Shown here: in pieces, positions 1 through 8,397 of the stretch
Position numbering within the stretch: the first letter of the stretch is position 1
How the letters are laid out: the number at the start of each line of letters is the position of its first letter
Source: CBDUVZ01 sp965370805
GTDB lineage: Bacteria > Hydrothermota > Tepidihabitantia > Tepidihabitantales > Tepidihabitantaceae
Direction: 5' to 3'
Assembly: GCA_965370805.1 (NCBI GenBank)
Contig: CBDUVZ010000002.1
Location: 4,215 to 68,214 of the forward strand
Length of the DNA stretch: 64,000 nt
The notes under the pieces: generated by a model
Told to the model about the DNA's origin: nothing
Seen by the model: only the letters and a program-made list of their open reading frames with translations
The model's database searches: none
Position numbers and translations under genes: made by a program

Positions 1-732
1 GGAGACGAATGCCAGTTCGCGCTCCTTGCCTTCCCGTTCGGCACGCGTCTCCTCGTACAACGCGAGCACCGCGGACTGCCGCCCGACGAGTGCCCTTGTC
101 TCCTCGGCGAGATCAGTGACCCGATTGGTCTGCTTGTAGCTGGCGAGCATCTGCTCCGCCGAATCCAGCCTGGCTTCAACCAGTCCCAGTTGCCCCTTGA
201 CGAAATCCTTCACTGCGGCAACGTCGGCCCGGTTCCGCGTCAGGTTGAAGTCACGGTAGGCCTCGACGTACGCATTCGCCAGCGCCTGCGCCAGCTCCGG
301 GCTCGTCGCCTCGACGCTCAGTTGCAGGATATCGGCATCCCGGATTCCCCGTACGGAAACGCGCCGACGCAGACGGCGCGGGTCGGCGGACGAAAACCGC
401 GCCAGTTCCTCCCGGTAATCGTCCGCCAGCATGTCAAGCGCCATCCCTGCCAGCGTGTGGCTCCGGAGAATCTCTATGTGATTCATCAGGTTCGGGCCGC
501 GGCGCGGCCAGCCCGACCGGGCGGCACTGAACAGATCAACCTGCCCGTACGCCGACCCTTCACTGCTGACTAGCATGGTCGCAGTCGACCGGTATTCCGG
601 CCGCTGGCAGACCGTGGCAATGTAGGTAAGTGCCGCGACCCCGACGAAAAGTCCAACCGCCAGCCAGAGGCGACGCACCACTACGTCCCAGTAGTCGCGA
701 AAGGCCTTCGTCTTTGTCTCAACTTCGTTCAA
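1..732 (-). CDS. Wzz-type chain-length determinant protein, 3' part missing
   Basis: The gene runs off the left edge; 244 codons are visible. The start is a TTG at 732 preceded by GGAGG (738-742), which fits better than any ATG. The product begins with a charged cytoplasmic stretch, then a membrane helix at about residues 23-45 (LAVGLFVGVAALTYIATV), then a periplasmic part with the STATMLVSS and NAYVEAYRDF segments typical of Wzz/chain-length and tyrosine-kinase adaptor proteins, and the beginning of a coiled coil. Members set the length of surface polysaccharide made by Wzy-dependent systems. It is the last visible gene of the polysaccharide operon, 52 bp after the aminotransferase. Whether a kinase domain follows cannot be seen. 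Confidence 0.82.
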   Translation of the reverse strand, partial: MNEVETKTKAFRDYWDVVVRRLWLAVGLFVGVAALTYIATVCQRPEYRSTATMLVSSEGSAYGQVDLFSAARSGWPRRGPNLMNHIEILRSHTLAGMALDMLADDYREELARFSSADPRRLRRRVSVRGIRDADILQLSVEATSPELAQALANAYVEAYRDFNLTRNRADVAAVKDFVKGQLGLVEARLDSAEQMLASYKQTNRVTDLAEETRALVGRQSAVLALYEETRAEREGKERELAFVS

Positions 733-784
733 GATGACCTCCGTTCTGTTCCGGTAAATATCTGCCTGCTATTGGCTAGCGACA

Positions 785-1903
785 TCATACTGCTTCCTTC
801 AGCGCGCCGGCGACCGCTGCGACGTCTTCCCTTGTCATCCTCGTGTGGAAGGGCAGCGCGATAGTCCGGTCCCCAGCCGCTTCGCATATCGGATAATCTC
901 CTTTTCTGTGCCCGAACTGCCGCCGGTAGAAAGGCTGGAGGTGAATCGGCCGGAAGTAGTCGCTGCACTGGATTCCCCGGCCGCGCAGCACAGTCAGTAT
1001 CCGGTCCCGGTCCTGTCTTCCGCGGCCGTTGCGCAGTCTGACCACGTAGACGAACCAGCTCATCGTCGTCCCGGGTGCAACCCGCGGAGTCTGCACGAAC
1101 TTCAGCCTCGCGAGCGATTCGTCGTACCAGGCCGCGACCTGCTTTCTCCGGGCCAGAATCACCTCGACCCGTTTCATCTGGGCCAGTCCCAGCGCGGCGC
1201 TGACTTCACTCAGCCGGTAGTTGAAACCCAACTGGATGTGCTCCAGCCAGGTCCCGTTCCGGATGCGCCTTCCCTGGTTCGCCATGCTACGGCACGACTC
1301 GGCAATCTGTTTCCGGTCGGTGACAATCATCCCGCCCTCGCCGGTAGTAATCTGCTTGTTCGGGTAGAACGCAAAGACCCCGGCTTCACCGAACGCCCCG
1401 CATTTCTTCCCGCCGATTCCGGCCCCGAGCGCTTCGCACGAATCTTCAATCAGCTTCAGGCGGTGGCGCCGGGCAATCCGCTGCAGCGCGGGCCAGTCCG
1501 CCGGATGTCCGAACAGATCGACCGCCAGGATTGCCCTGGTCTTGCGGGTAATCCGTTCCTCGATTCTCTCCGGGTCGATATTCAGCGTCTGCGGGTCGAT
1601 ATCCACGAACACCGGCTTCACCCGCTCAAACAGGAGGCAATTCGCCGACGCCACGAAGCTGAACGGGGTCGTGATTACCTCATCACCTTCCTTCAATCCG
1701 AGCGCCCGCACCACCAGGTGCAAACCCGACGTGCCGGAGTTCACCGCCACCGCGTAACGGGTCCCGACGTATCGCGCCACCGTCTTCTCGAACTGCGTAG
1801 TTACAGGACCCAACGCAAGTTGGCGGCCGTGGAGCACTTCAAGCACGGCAAGGCGCTCGGCCCCGGTGATGTCAGGCGAAGACAACGCAATTGACATTTC
1901 CAT
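785..1903 (-). CDS. DegT/DnrJ/EryC1/StrS sugar aminotransferase
   Basis: A 372-residue PLP enzyme of the family that transaminates keto-sugar nucleotides for surface glycans. Visible family marks are NSGTSGLHL near the N-terminus, EDSCEALGA (PLP-ring stacking region), and FSFYP-like FAFYPNKQITTGEGG, whose Lys is the expected Schiff-base residue. The start chosen is ATG 1903, because AGGAGGG lies 6 nt upstream; the frame is open 21 codons further, but that part is only the translated heptamer repeat. It begins 2 bp after the stop of the glycosyltransferase gene, so translation is probably coupled. The substrate sugar cannot be told from sequence. Confidence 0.9.
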   Translation of the reverse strand: MEMSIALSSPDITGAERLAVLEVLHGRQLALGPVTTQFEKTVARYVGTRYAVAVNSGTSGLHLVVRALGLKEGDEVITTPFSFVASANCLLFERVKPVFVDIDPQTLNIDPERIEERITRKTRAILAVDLFGHPADWPALQRIARRHRLKLIEDSCEALGAGIGGKKCGAFGEAGVFAFYPNKQITTGEGGMIVTDRKQIAESCRSMANQGRRIRNGTWLEHIQLGFNYRLSEVSAALGLAQMKRVEVILARRKQVAAWYDESLARLKFVQTPRVAPGTTMSWFVYVVRLRNGRGRQDRDRILTVLRGRGIQCSDYFRPIHLQPFYRRQFGHRKGDYPICEAAGDRTIALPFHTRMTREDVAAVAGALKEAV

Positions 1904-1905
1904 AA

Positions 1906-3102
1906 TTACCCTCCTACTGTCAGTTTCGAATTCCGAATTCCAATTCCCGAATTCGTGTTTCGGCATTCGGCATTCGGCATTTCCGACCGGTTTTTCAGCA
2001 ACTCGAACACGTGCCGTTCATCGCGCACCACCCGGTTCTCGTCAAACAGCTCGACCGCCCGGAGCCGACCTGCCCGGCCCATTCCCCGACCCAGCGCTTC
2101 GTCGGTAACAACCCGGACAATGGCGTCGGCCAGGCCGACCGAGTCCTGGGGCGCCACCAGCAGTCCGGTCACACCGTCGACCACTTCCTCGCGGCAACCC
2201 CGGATGTCGGTTGCCACCACCGGCTTCCCCATCGCCATCGCCTCGATTACGCTCCGCGGCATCCCTTCGCGCCACGACGGCAGGACGAAAAGCGTAGCCC
2301 GGGCCAGCAGGCTTCGGACATCGCGGCGGAAGCCGGGGAAGTCCCACCAAGACCCCACCCCGATTTCCTCCGCCAGTCGCTGAACGTTTCCGAGGTCCGG
2401 TCCGTCGCCGGCAAGCATAAACCGCACGAACGGCACGCGGTCAATCACCCGGCGCGACGCTCGAACCAGTTCGAACACGCCTTTCTCGCGCACCACCCGA
2501 CAGGCACAGAGCACAATCGGCCTGACCGGACCGGCTTCCGGGGGGTGCGGCTTGAATTCCTCCAACTGCACGCCGTTGCCGATGTGAACCGGGCCCAATC
2601 CGGTCCGGTGCGAACGGATGCCGCGCTTCCTTGCCCAGTCATAGTCTTCGTGTGACTGGAGCAGCAACAGGTCGGTCAGGTAGCGACACGCGAACTCCTC
2701 CGCTCCGGCGAACAGCAGCCGCTTCCATCGTCCCATCCGGTCGTGATGGTAGAACCCGTGGGCAGTGTAGACGATATACGGCACCCGGCAGAGCCGGCCC
2801 GCGATGCGACCGACCATCGCCATCACCGGGGTATGAACGTGAAGCACATCCGGCCGGTATCGCTTGAGCAGCGCGATAACACTGAACAGGCTCTTCACCA
2901 GTTCCTTCGGGCCAAGGTTCCGCGTTGTCCGGACCCGGAACATCTCAAACCCGGCATCCTGAACCCGATGTGCTCCTTTTGACCCGGGATCGAAATCGGC
3001 CGCACCCGCGACTTCCCAGCCCGCGTCCCGCAACTCCTCAAGCAGCGCGAACAGCAGGGTTCCAATCGTGCTGTCGAGCGCCGCAAGCTGAAGGATTCTC
3101 AT
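1906..3102 (-). CDS. GT4-family glycosyltransferase with repeat-encoded tail
   Basis: A 398-residue retaining GT-B glycosyltransferase. It starts MRILQLAALDSTIGT, has VLHVHTPVMAMVGR in the acceptor domain and the donor-site EGMPRSVIEAMAMGKPVVAT (E-x7-E) around residues 285-305. It overlaps the upstream adenylase gene by 4 bp (ATGA). The catalytic fold ends near residue 372; the last 25 or so residues (MPNAECRNTNS and on) are simply the translation of a heptanucleotide repeat at 1924-1985 and are unlikely to matter for activity. Role inferred: adds a sugar to the lipid-linked repeat unit of the cell-surface polysaccharide. Confidence 0.9.
   Translation of the reverse strand: MRILQLAALDSTIGTLLFALLEELRDAGWEVAGAADFDPGSKGAHRVQDAGFEMFRVRTTRNLGPKELVKSLFSVIALLKRYRPDVLHVHTPVMAMVGRIAGRLCRVPYIVYTAHGFYHHDRMGRWKRLLFAGAEEFACRYLTDLLLLQSHEDYDWARKRGIRSHRTGLGPVHIGNGVQLEEFKPHPPEAGPVRPIVLCACRVVREKGVFELVRASRRVIDRVPFVRFMLAGDGPDLGNVQRLAEEIGVGSWWDFPGFRRDVRSLLARATLFVLPSWREGMPRSVIEAMAMGKPVVATDIRGCREEVVDGVTGLLVAPQDSVGLADAIVRVVTDEALGRGMGRAGRLRAVELFDENRVVRDERHVFELLKNRSEMPNAECRNTNSGIGIRNSKLTVGG
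1924..1985 (+). repeat. Heptanucleotide repeat in the glycosyltransferase 3' end
   Basis: About nine 7-nt units, from CGAATTC-like (left) to GGCATTC (right). It encodes the tail of the GT4 protein and stops 18 bp before the next gene's start. Confidence 0.75.
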
Positions 3103-4580
3103 CGTTTCATGTTATCCGGGTATAGATGTCTGACCCTTGACACGACCGGCCGGAACTTGCCGTTTGCGCCGCGTGCTATCCGGTTGACCCGCTCGACCTC
3201 AATCGCCACCCCGTGGCCCAGCTTGTCGTGCAGGTTACGGACAAGCCCGGTTTCCGTATCCTGACTGCAGCCCGGCCCGGGTACAATCAGGACCCGAATC
3301 CGCTTCAGTTCCTCCTGGACAATCTGGCCCTCGACAATGCCCTCAAGGCCCCAGAACACCGGGGCCAGCACGCCGATGTAGCCGCGTCCGGGCACATAGA
3401 TAATATCATTGGTGCGCCCCTCGATTCGGTTGATGCGCGGCATATCCCGGCCGCACGCGCACCGCTCCTTCGGACCCGGCACCGCGATGTCGCCGACCCG
3501 ATACCGAACCAGGAACATCACCGGGTTGAGAAACGACGTCACGACAACCTCGCCCGGTTCTCCACAGTCTGCGGGCGTTCCATCTTTGCGGATGATCTCG
3601 CTGATTCCGTACTCGGGATTGACGTGCATCGTACCGTGTTCGCAGTCACACCAGTAACAACTGGGCTCGCTCGACGCGTACTGATTGAAAACCCGGCACC
3701 CGAACGCCTGCTCCAGTTCCTCCCGGTCTCCCGGCCGCAGGGTTTCGGCGGTCACCATCAGTGCCCTGGGAACCGGCAGCCTGGTCCCGAGATTCCGACT
3801 CACCCGGGCGATAGCCAGCAGCGCGGACGGATACCCGTCAATCACCTCGGGCCGGAACTCACGCAATGCCTCGGCGTAGAACGGCACGGTTTCCGGAGAA
3901 ATGCACATGGCCGAGAACAGCACCGCATTGCCCGGACGGTTTCTGCGCCAGTAGACGTGACTGTGCGAGCCCTGATTTGCCGGAATGATGGGCCGGCCGG
4001 TGAACTGGGCACGCCGGGGATAGAAAGGGTCACTCAGCCCGGCCCAGTGCCGGAGCCTGGCCACGAACGCCCAGCGCCGCGAAAACCCGTCCCGGGTATC
4101 GTAGTGCGTCAGCGCCGCTCCGGTCGTACCGCTGGTGGACGCCTTCCGGCAGTTGCGCAGATCGAATCCCTGGTCCACGAACAAGTGCTCCTGACCACGC
4201 ACCTGGGACCTCTCCAGAACCGGCAGGCCACGGATGTCCTCCGGCTCCTTGAAATCCCCGGGAAAGCAGCCGAGTCCCTTCTGCAACTCACGGTAATACG
4301 GCACACGGGCAAAAGCAACCCGCAGCAACGCCTGCAGCCGGCGAACCTGATACCGGTGATACTCCTCCGCGCTCCACGTCTCCGAACCCAACAGGAAATC
4401 AAACTCAGCCCGCATCCGAGCCTGGTCCGCGCGCCGGTATCGGAAGTCAAACCCCTGGGCCGACACAAACAGGTGCTGCAGCCATACCGGGGCACGCTGG
4501 TAGCAGGCCTCGGCAATGCCGAATGCCGAATGCCGAATGCCGGGTTTCAAGTGCCGAATTCGGAAATCGTCATTTGGCAT
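3099..4580 (-). CDS. CapK/PaaK-like AMP-forming adenylate ligase
   Basis: A 493-residue member of the phenylacetate-CoA ligase/CapK group, common in capsule clusters where the acyl substrate is unknown. KASTSGTTGAALTHYDT (about 125-140) is the AMP-binding P-loop, NQYASSEPSCYWCDC and VVVTSFLNP are later adenylation motifs, and YRVGDIAVPG plus CxCG near 375-395 match the PaaK zinc-like segment. The first 22 residues after ATG 4580 (MPNDDFRIRHLKPGIRHSAF) are translated heptamer repeat; the family-like sequence starts at about residue 25, so the original start may have been lost into the repeat. It overlaps capA-like upstream by 11 bp and the glycosyltransferase downstream by 4 bp. Confidence 0.83.
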   Translation of the reverse strand: MPNDDFRIRHLKPGIRHSAFGIAEACYQRAPVWLQHLFVSAQGFDFRYRRADQARMRAEFDFLLGSETWSAEEYHRYQVRRLQALLRVAFARVPYYRELQKGLGCFPGDFKEPEDIRGLPVLERSQVRGQEHLFVDQGFDLRNCRKASTSGTTGAALTHYDTRDGFSRRWAFVARLRHWAGLSDPFYPRRAQFTGRPIIPANQGSHSHVYWRRNRPGNAVLFSAMCISPETVPFYAEALREFRPEVIDGYPSALLAIARVSRNLGTRLPVPRALMVTAETLRPGDREELEQAFGCRVFNQYASSEPSCYWCDCEHGTMHVNPEYGISEIIRKDGTPADCGEPGEVVVTSFLNPVMFLVRYRVGDIAVPGPKERCACGRDMPRINRIEGRTNDIIYVPGRGYIGVLAPVFWGLEGIVEGQIVQEELKRIRVLIVPGPGCSQDTETGLVRNLHDKLGHGVAIEVERVNRIARGANGKFRPVVSRVRHLYPDNMKR

Positions 4581-4590
4581 TCGGTATTTC
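4512..4590 (+). repeat. Heptanucleotide repeat at the capA/capK-like junction
   Basis: About ten units, GAATGCC-like then degenerate (GAATTCG, GAAATCG, ATTTGGC). It spans the end of the CapA gene and forms the first 22 codons of the adenylase gene. Confidence 0.75.
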
Positions 4591-5664
4591 CTTTTGTTTC
4601 AGCACCGTCGCCGCCGCAATCACATGCTGCCACCTGAATCTGCGGAAAGCCTGCAGCAGACCGCCGGAACGCCCGATGAAGCGCACCGGTGCGCCCAGCG
4701 CCCACTGTCGGACCAGTTCGCGCCGCCAGAGCCGCCGGTAACGGGACTCGGGCCATCCCAACGGCCGGTTCAGCCGTTCCTGCATCCGACGCCTCCGCCC
4801 GGTGTCGTCACGCCTCAAAACATGACCCTCCTGCAGCAGAGGCACCACCGCAACGCGCTCCACGCCCGTTCTGCTCACTTCGCAGATGCCCACACCTGTC
4901 TGCCGGGAAATACGGGGCCACGGCCGGCTCTCACGACCATTCAGGCCCCCGAACAGGAAATTCCCCAGGCTGTAGAAAATGCAGCCATTCTCCCAGCGCT
5001 CGTACCCCTGCAGGCAGTGCGAATGGTGACCTGCGACCACCCTGGCCCCGGCCTCGACCAGTCGCCTTGCGAGACGCCGCTGTGCCGTGTGCGGGTATCT
5101 GACGAACTCGGTTCCCCAGTGCAGGTTCACCACCACGATATCGACCCGGGCCGCAAGCTCACGCACCTCGGCAACCGCCCGCTCTTCATCAAGGAAGTTA
5201 ACATGCACCCCGGCCCGGTCCGGGATACACGGATTGGTCTCCCGGCCGACGTAATTGAGCAGGCCGAAAGTCAGCCCTTGCCGGCTGAGCACCAGCGGTC
5301 GTTGCGCCGCGGCCGCACTCACCGAGGCCCCGAGGAATCCGAGCCCGTGCTCCTCGAAGAACCGGACTGTATTCCCGAAGCCCTGCTCCAGGCAATCGTA
5401 CGCGTGGTTGTTGGCCATGAGCCCGACGTCGAGTCGAAGCGGAAGAATGCAGGTCGCGGCATCGGCAGTAGTGCATACCCGCGGCTGCTTCAGCACGTTC
5501 ATTCCGCCGTCGCCCCAGAGCGGCGACTCCCAGTTCCCGACCCGAAGAGCACATTCTCCCAGATGCGAAGCGACTTCGGCCATGTTGCCGGTCAACGCCG
5601 GGTGGTACTGCGGGTCGCAGAAAAGCCCGTTGAGACTGATATCACCCACGAACTGGAGTGTCAC
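4570..5664 (-). CDS. CapA-family (PGA_cap) metallophosphatase-like protein
   Basis: A 364-residue protein of the CapA/PgsA family, calcineurin-like metallophosphoesterase fold, found in capsule and poly-gamma-glutamate clusters. Motifs in order are FVGDISL, VGNWESPLWG, LMANNHAYD, VNLHWGTEF, AGHHSHCLQG and FYSLGNFLFG, the expected metal-ligand string. The start is taken as GTG 5664, since GGAGGG (5669-5674) lies 4 nt upstream and the mature family sequence begins TLQFVGDISL; an upstream ATG at 5745 would add only translated repeat. It overlaps the ligase gene by 23 bp. No signal peptide is evident from this start. Catalytic role in the pathway is unproven for the family. Confidence 0.85.
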   Translation of the reverse strand: MTLQFVGDISLNGLFCDPQYHPALTGNMAEVASHLGECALRVGNWESPLWGDGGMNVLKQPRVCTTADAATCILPLRLDVGLMANNHAYDCLEQGFGNTVRFFEEHGLGFLGASVSAAAAQRPLVLSRQGLTFGLLNYVGRETNPCIPDRAGVHVNFLDEERAVAEVRELAARVDIVVVNLHWGTEFVRYPHTAQRRLARRLVEAGARVVAGHHSHCLQGYERWENGCIFYSLGNFLFGGLNGRESRPWPRISRQTGVGICEVSRTGVERVAVVPLLQEGHVLRRDDTGRRRRMQERLNRPLGWPESRYRRLWRRELVRQWALGAPVRFIGRSGGLLQAFRRFRWQHVIAAATVLKQKEIPNAK

Positions 5665-7003
5665 TGTTCCCTCCGCGTTCTGCACTCTGCAATCTGCCTT
5701 CTGACTTCTCCTCGTGTTCGGGCTTCCTGACCAGCACGGAAGCAATACCGGTTGCCAGTCCCAGGAAAAGCAGGAATCCCCGGTCTCGGAAGAGCGTGCC
5801 GTGACACATCTTGACCACGCTGGCGAGTATGAACGCCAGCACCAGCGATTGAACCAGTCCGGCGCTTCCGCCCGCGCGAGTCAACCTGGCTGCAGGCAAT
5901 CGCTTCAACTGGCCGGACGCCGCCCGTGCCAGCAGCCAGCAGAAACCCAGCAGGCCGAGCACCCCGGTTTCCACCAGCAATGCCAGCAGTCCGTTGTGGA
6001 TTTCGTACGTCCCGGTGTAGTCAAGCATGTATCCGAGTCCGGGGCCGAGGCCGAGCGGGAACCATTCGGCAATTCGCTCCATCACCGACTGGAACTGTAG
6101 GTGGGTGAACGACCCCCCGCTGCCGACCAGTGCCATGCCGTCAGCAAGCCGGCGGCCGAACACCGATTCGACCAACTGCTCCCCGAAGGCCCCGATGAGC
6201 CCGACCGCGGTCAGACTTAGAACCAGCAGAACCGCATACCCGCGACCGCGACCGCGCAGGAACCCGATGAGCAGTGACGCCAGGACCCAGCAGCCAATGG
6301 CGATTGTCCCGCCCCGCTTGCCCGCGGCAACAACGAAGAACATGCCCGCCATCCCGGCCAGTATGATAAACAGCCGGGACCAGCGGCCCCGGAAAACGAC
6401 CCATCCCAGCGCCAGCAGCAGCCCGACTGTGGAGAAACCGTAACTCGCAAGCTGGCCGGTAGCGCGGAACGTACCCCGCACCAGCCATCCTGCCTGGGCC
6501 GCAAACCAGTGCGTACCGGAGAAGAAATCGTGGGCGACAATCACCAGTTGCCAGCACACCCCGACCGCAATCCCTGCCACGAGCATTCTGGTCAGGGCCG
6601 GTGACCGGCTGACATTGTACCCGAACACGAAATAGAGGAACGCCACAATCATCGCCGAAGATGCCGTGACTACCGACATGCCGCCGCCGCTCACAACCAC
6701 GCCGACTGCGGCCGAGAACAGAATGGCGAACAGGTAGACAAATCCGGACAAATGGAGCCTGAACTTGGATGAAACCGCCAGACCGACGATACCCATCACT
6801 ACTATCACGTCAACCGGTGCGATACGCTGCAACAGAGAAACGGTCTCCTCCGCGCCGGTGAATGTCCGGCTCAGACTGATAAGTGGCAGCGCCGCACCGA
6901 CCAGAAGCATCAGACCCCGCTGCCACTTCGCCGGCGTGTGTTCCGTGTGAACCCGCGGCACGGCAGTATTGCCGGGAAGAAGGACACCAGTGTCTGCCAT
7001 CAT
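5642..7003 (-). CDS. O-antigen ligase / Wzy-type polymerase
   Basis: A 453-residue polytopic membrane protein with about twelve hydrophobic helices and a larger periplasmic loop before FPLGLGPGLGYMLDYTGTYEIHNGLLALLVETG, the usual Wzy_C/O-antigen-ligase signature (Gly-rich loop followed by H-N). It would polymerise or ligate undecaprenyl-linked repeat units in the periplasm. It overlaps the flippase gene by 4 bp. The C-terminal 20 residues (EEKSEGRLQSAERGGNSDT) are translated from a TCTGCAA-like heptamer array (5679-5713). Ligase and polymerase cannot be separated from sequence. Confidence 0.85.
   Translation of the reverse strand: MMADTGVLLPGNTAVPRVHTEHTPAKWQRGLMLLVGAALPLISLSRTFTGAEETVSLLQRIAPVDVIVVMGIVGLAVSSKFRLHLSGFVYLFAILFSAAVGVVVSGGGMSVVTASSAMIVAFLYFVFGYNVSRSPALTRMLVAGIAVGVCWQLVIVAHDFFSGTHWFAAQAGWLVRGTFRATGQLASYGFSTVGLLLALGWVVFRGRWSRLFIILAGMAGMFFVVAAGKRGGTIAIGCWVLASLLIGFLRGRGRGYAVLLVLSLTAVGLIGAFGEQLVESVFGRRLADGMALVGSGGSFTHLQFQSVMERIAEWFPLGLGPGLGYMLDYTGTYEIHNGLLALLVETGVLGLLGFCWLLARAASGQLKRLPAARLTRAGGSAGLVQSLVLAFILASVVKMCHGTLFRDRGFLLFLGLATGIASVLVRKPEHEEKSEGRLQSAERGGNSDTPVRG
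5679..5713 (+). repeat. Heptanucleotide repeat, TCTGCAA type
   Basis: TCTGCAC, TCTGCAA, TCTGCCT, TCTGACT, TCTCCTC in a row at the 3' end of the ligase gene. Confidence 0.7.
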
Positions 7004-8352
7004 CCGGACAACCCCTGGTTCAGGGCTTCGGGACTCCGGCCCCCGCTCACTTCAGCCGCCCGGCATCGCAGTCTCCTCATCGCGTGGGCGACAATGCCCA
7101 GGCTGCAGAAAGCGGTCAGGCAATTCGCAATAGCCACCGCCCCGACCGCACCCGCCAGCCCGTGGCCCGGAACAAACAGCAGGCACCCGACTGCCGTGCT
7201 GCCCAGGGCCAGCGCCACCAGCGGCAACTGGATCCGAATGTAGCGGACCGCGGTTATCACATCAGCCATCAGCGTACTGACATAGAAGAACAGCGCCGCT
7301 ACCATGGCGAACACGAAAACGCCGGTATACGCGGCGTACTCGGCCCGGTACAGGATAGTCAGCATCTGCCGGCCGCCGACCCAGGCCAGGACAATGGCAA
7401 CCACTCCCAGCAGCACGCCGACGCCCACCAGGCGCAGCACCAGCCGGCGGAACCCGCGGGCATTGCCGCTCCAGTAGTACCGGGCGATTCGCGGTATGGC
7501 CGACTGGCCCACAGCCCGCATCACCGTCGACCCGGCTACCTGAAGGTAGGTTATCGCTGCGAAGATACCCAGCGCCCCTTCACCCAGGTGCCGCTCGACG
7601 AAGTACCTCGGGGTGTTGACGGTCAGTGATATCAGCGTCATCACGAACCCGAGCGGCAGCGCCAGCCAGGCCAGACTCCTCAGCTTCTGCCAGCGCCAGG
7701 CAGGCTTGATTGCGGACAGCAGGCTTCTGCCTTCCGACCTGAGCACCACGGCGGTACGGGGAATGTCGAAACAGACCAGTATCAGGGCCCAGACCGCTGC
7801 CAGCCCGATTACGCCCCACAGGAGGCTGCCGGTCAGGTAGAAACAGACCGCGAGCAGCAGGAGTGAAAGCGGCCCCTTGACCATCATCGATACGGCGATG
7901 CGGTCCATCCGTTCCCGCTGCTGCAGAAGCCCGTAGAACACGTCGCTGACCGACTCGAACACCTTGGCGAATCCCACAATCAGAATCACCAGCATCGCCT
8001 CGCCCCGATACCCGGATACCAGCACGACACCGACCACTGCCAGCAGGGACAGCGCCGCGGTTATCAGCCGCAGACCGAGGTAGTCGCTGAAAGCGTATTC
8101 CCGCCTGGCGTCGGTTGCCTGGACAACCCGAAGTTGGAGATTGGCGAACATTATTACCGGTGCGGTAACGGCCAGCCCGAGTGCAAATCGGCCCACCGTT
8201 TCGGACGAACCCAGCTTGGCCAGCACCACCAGCATGCCCCACTGGGATGCGGCGTAAATCACGTTCCCGACCAGTGTCCAGGCGAAATTGTGCCTGAGGC
8301 TCAACGGCCCGCCGCGTCCGGACGGCAGATTCTGCATCCCCCGGTTACTCAT
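7000..8352 (-). CDS. Wzx-type polysaccharide flippase (MOP superfamily)
   Basis: A 450-residue protein with 12-14 hydrophobic helices. The N-terminal region LRHNFAWTLVGNVIYAASQWGMLVVL and LGSSETVGRFALGLAVTAPV are typical for the polysaccharide transporter/Wzx branch. It would flip lipid-linked repeat units across the inner membrane before Wzy and Wzz act. The gene lies 45 bp after the epimerase and overlaps the polymerase/ligase gene by ATGA. No strong Shine-Dalgarno is seen before the ATG. Confidence 0.85.
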   Translation of the reverse strand: MSNRGMQNLPSGRGGPLSLRHNFAWTLVGNVIYAASQWGMLVVLAKLGSSETVGRFALGLAVTAPVIMFANLQLRVVQATDARREYAFSDYLGLRLITAALSLLAVVGVVLVSGYRGEAMLVILIVGFAKVFESVSDVFYGLLQQRERMDRIAVSMMVKGPLSLLLLAVCFYLTGSLLWGVIGLAAVWALILVCFDIPRTAVVLRSEGRSLLSAIKPAWRWQKLRSLAWLALPLGFVMTLISLTVNTPRYFVERHLGEGALGIFAAITYLQVAGSTVMRAVGQSAIPRIARYYWSGNARGFRRLVLRLVGVGVLLGVVAIVLAWVGGRQMLTILYRAEYAAYTGVFVFAMVAALFFYVSTLMADVITAVRYIRIQLPLVALALGSTAVGCLLFVPGHGLAGAVGAVAIANCLTAFCSLGIVAHAMRRLRCRAAEVSGGRSPEALNQGLSG

Positions 8353-8397
8353 CGACTACGGACCGACCCTTGAAACGGCTTTTGTTATCATTCCCGT

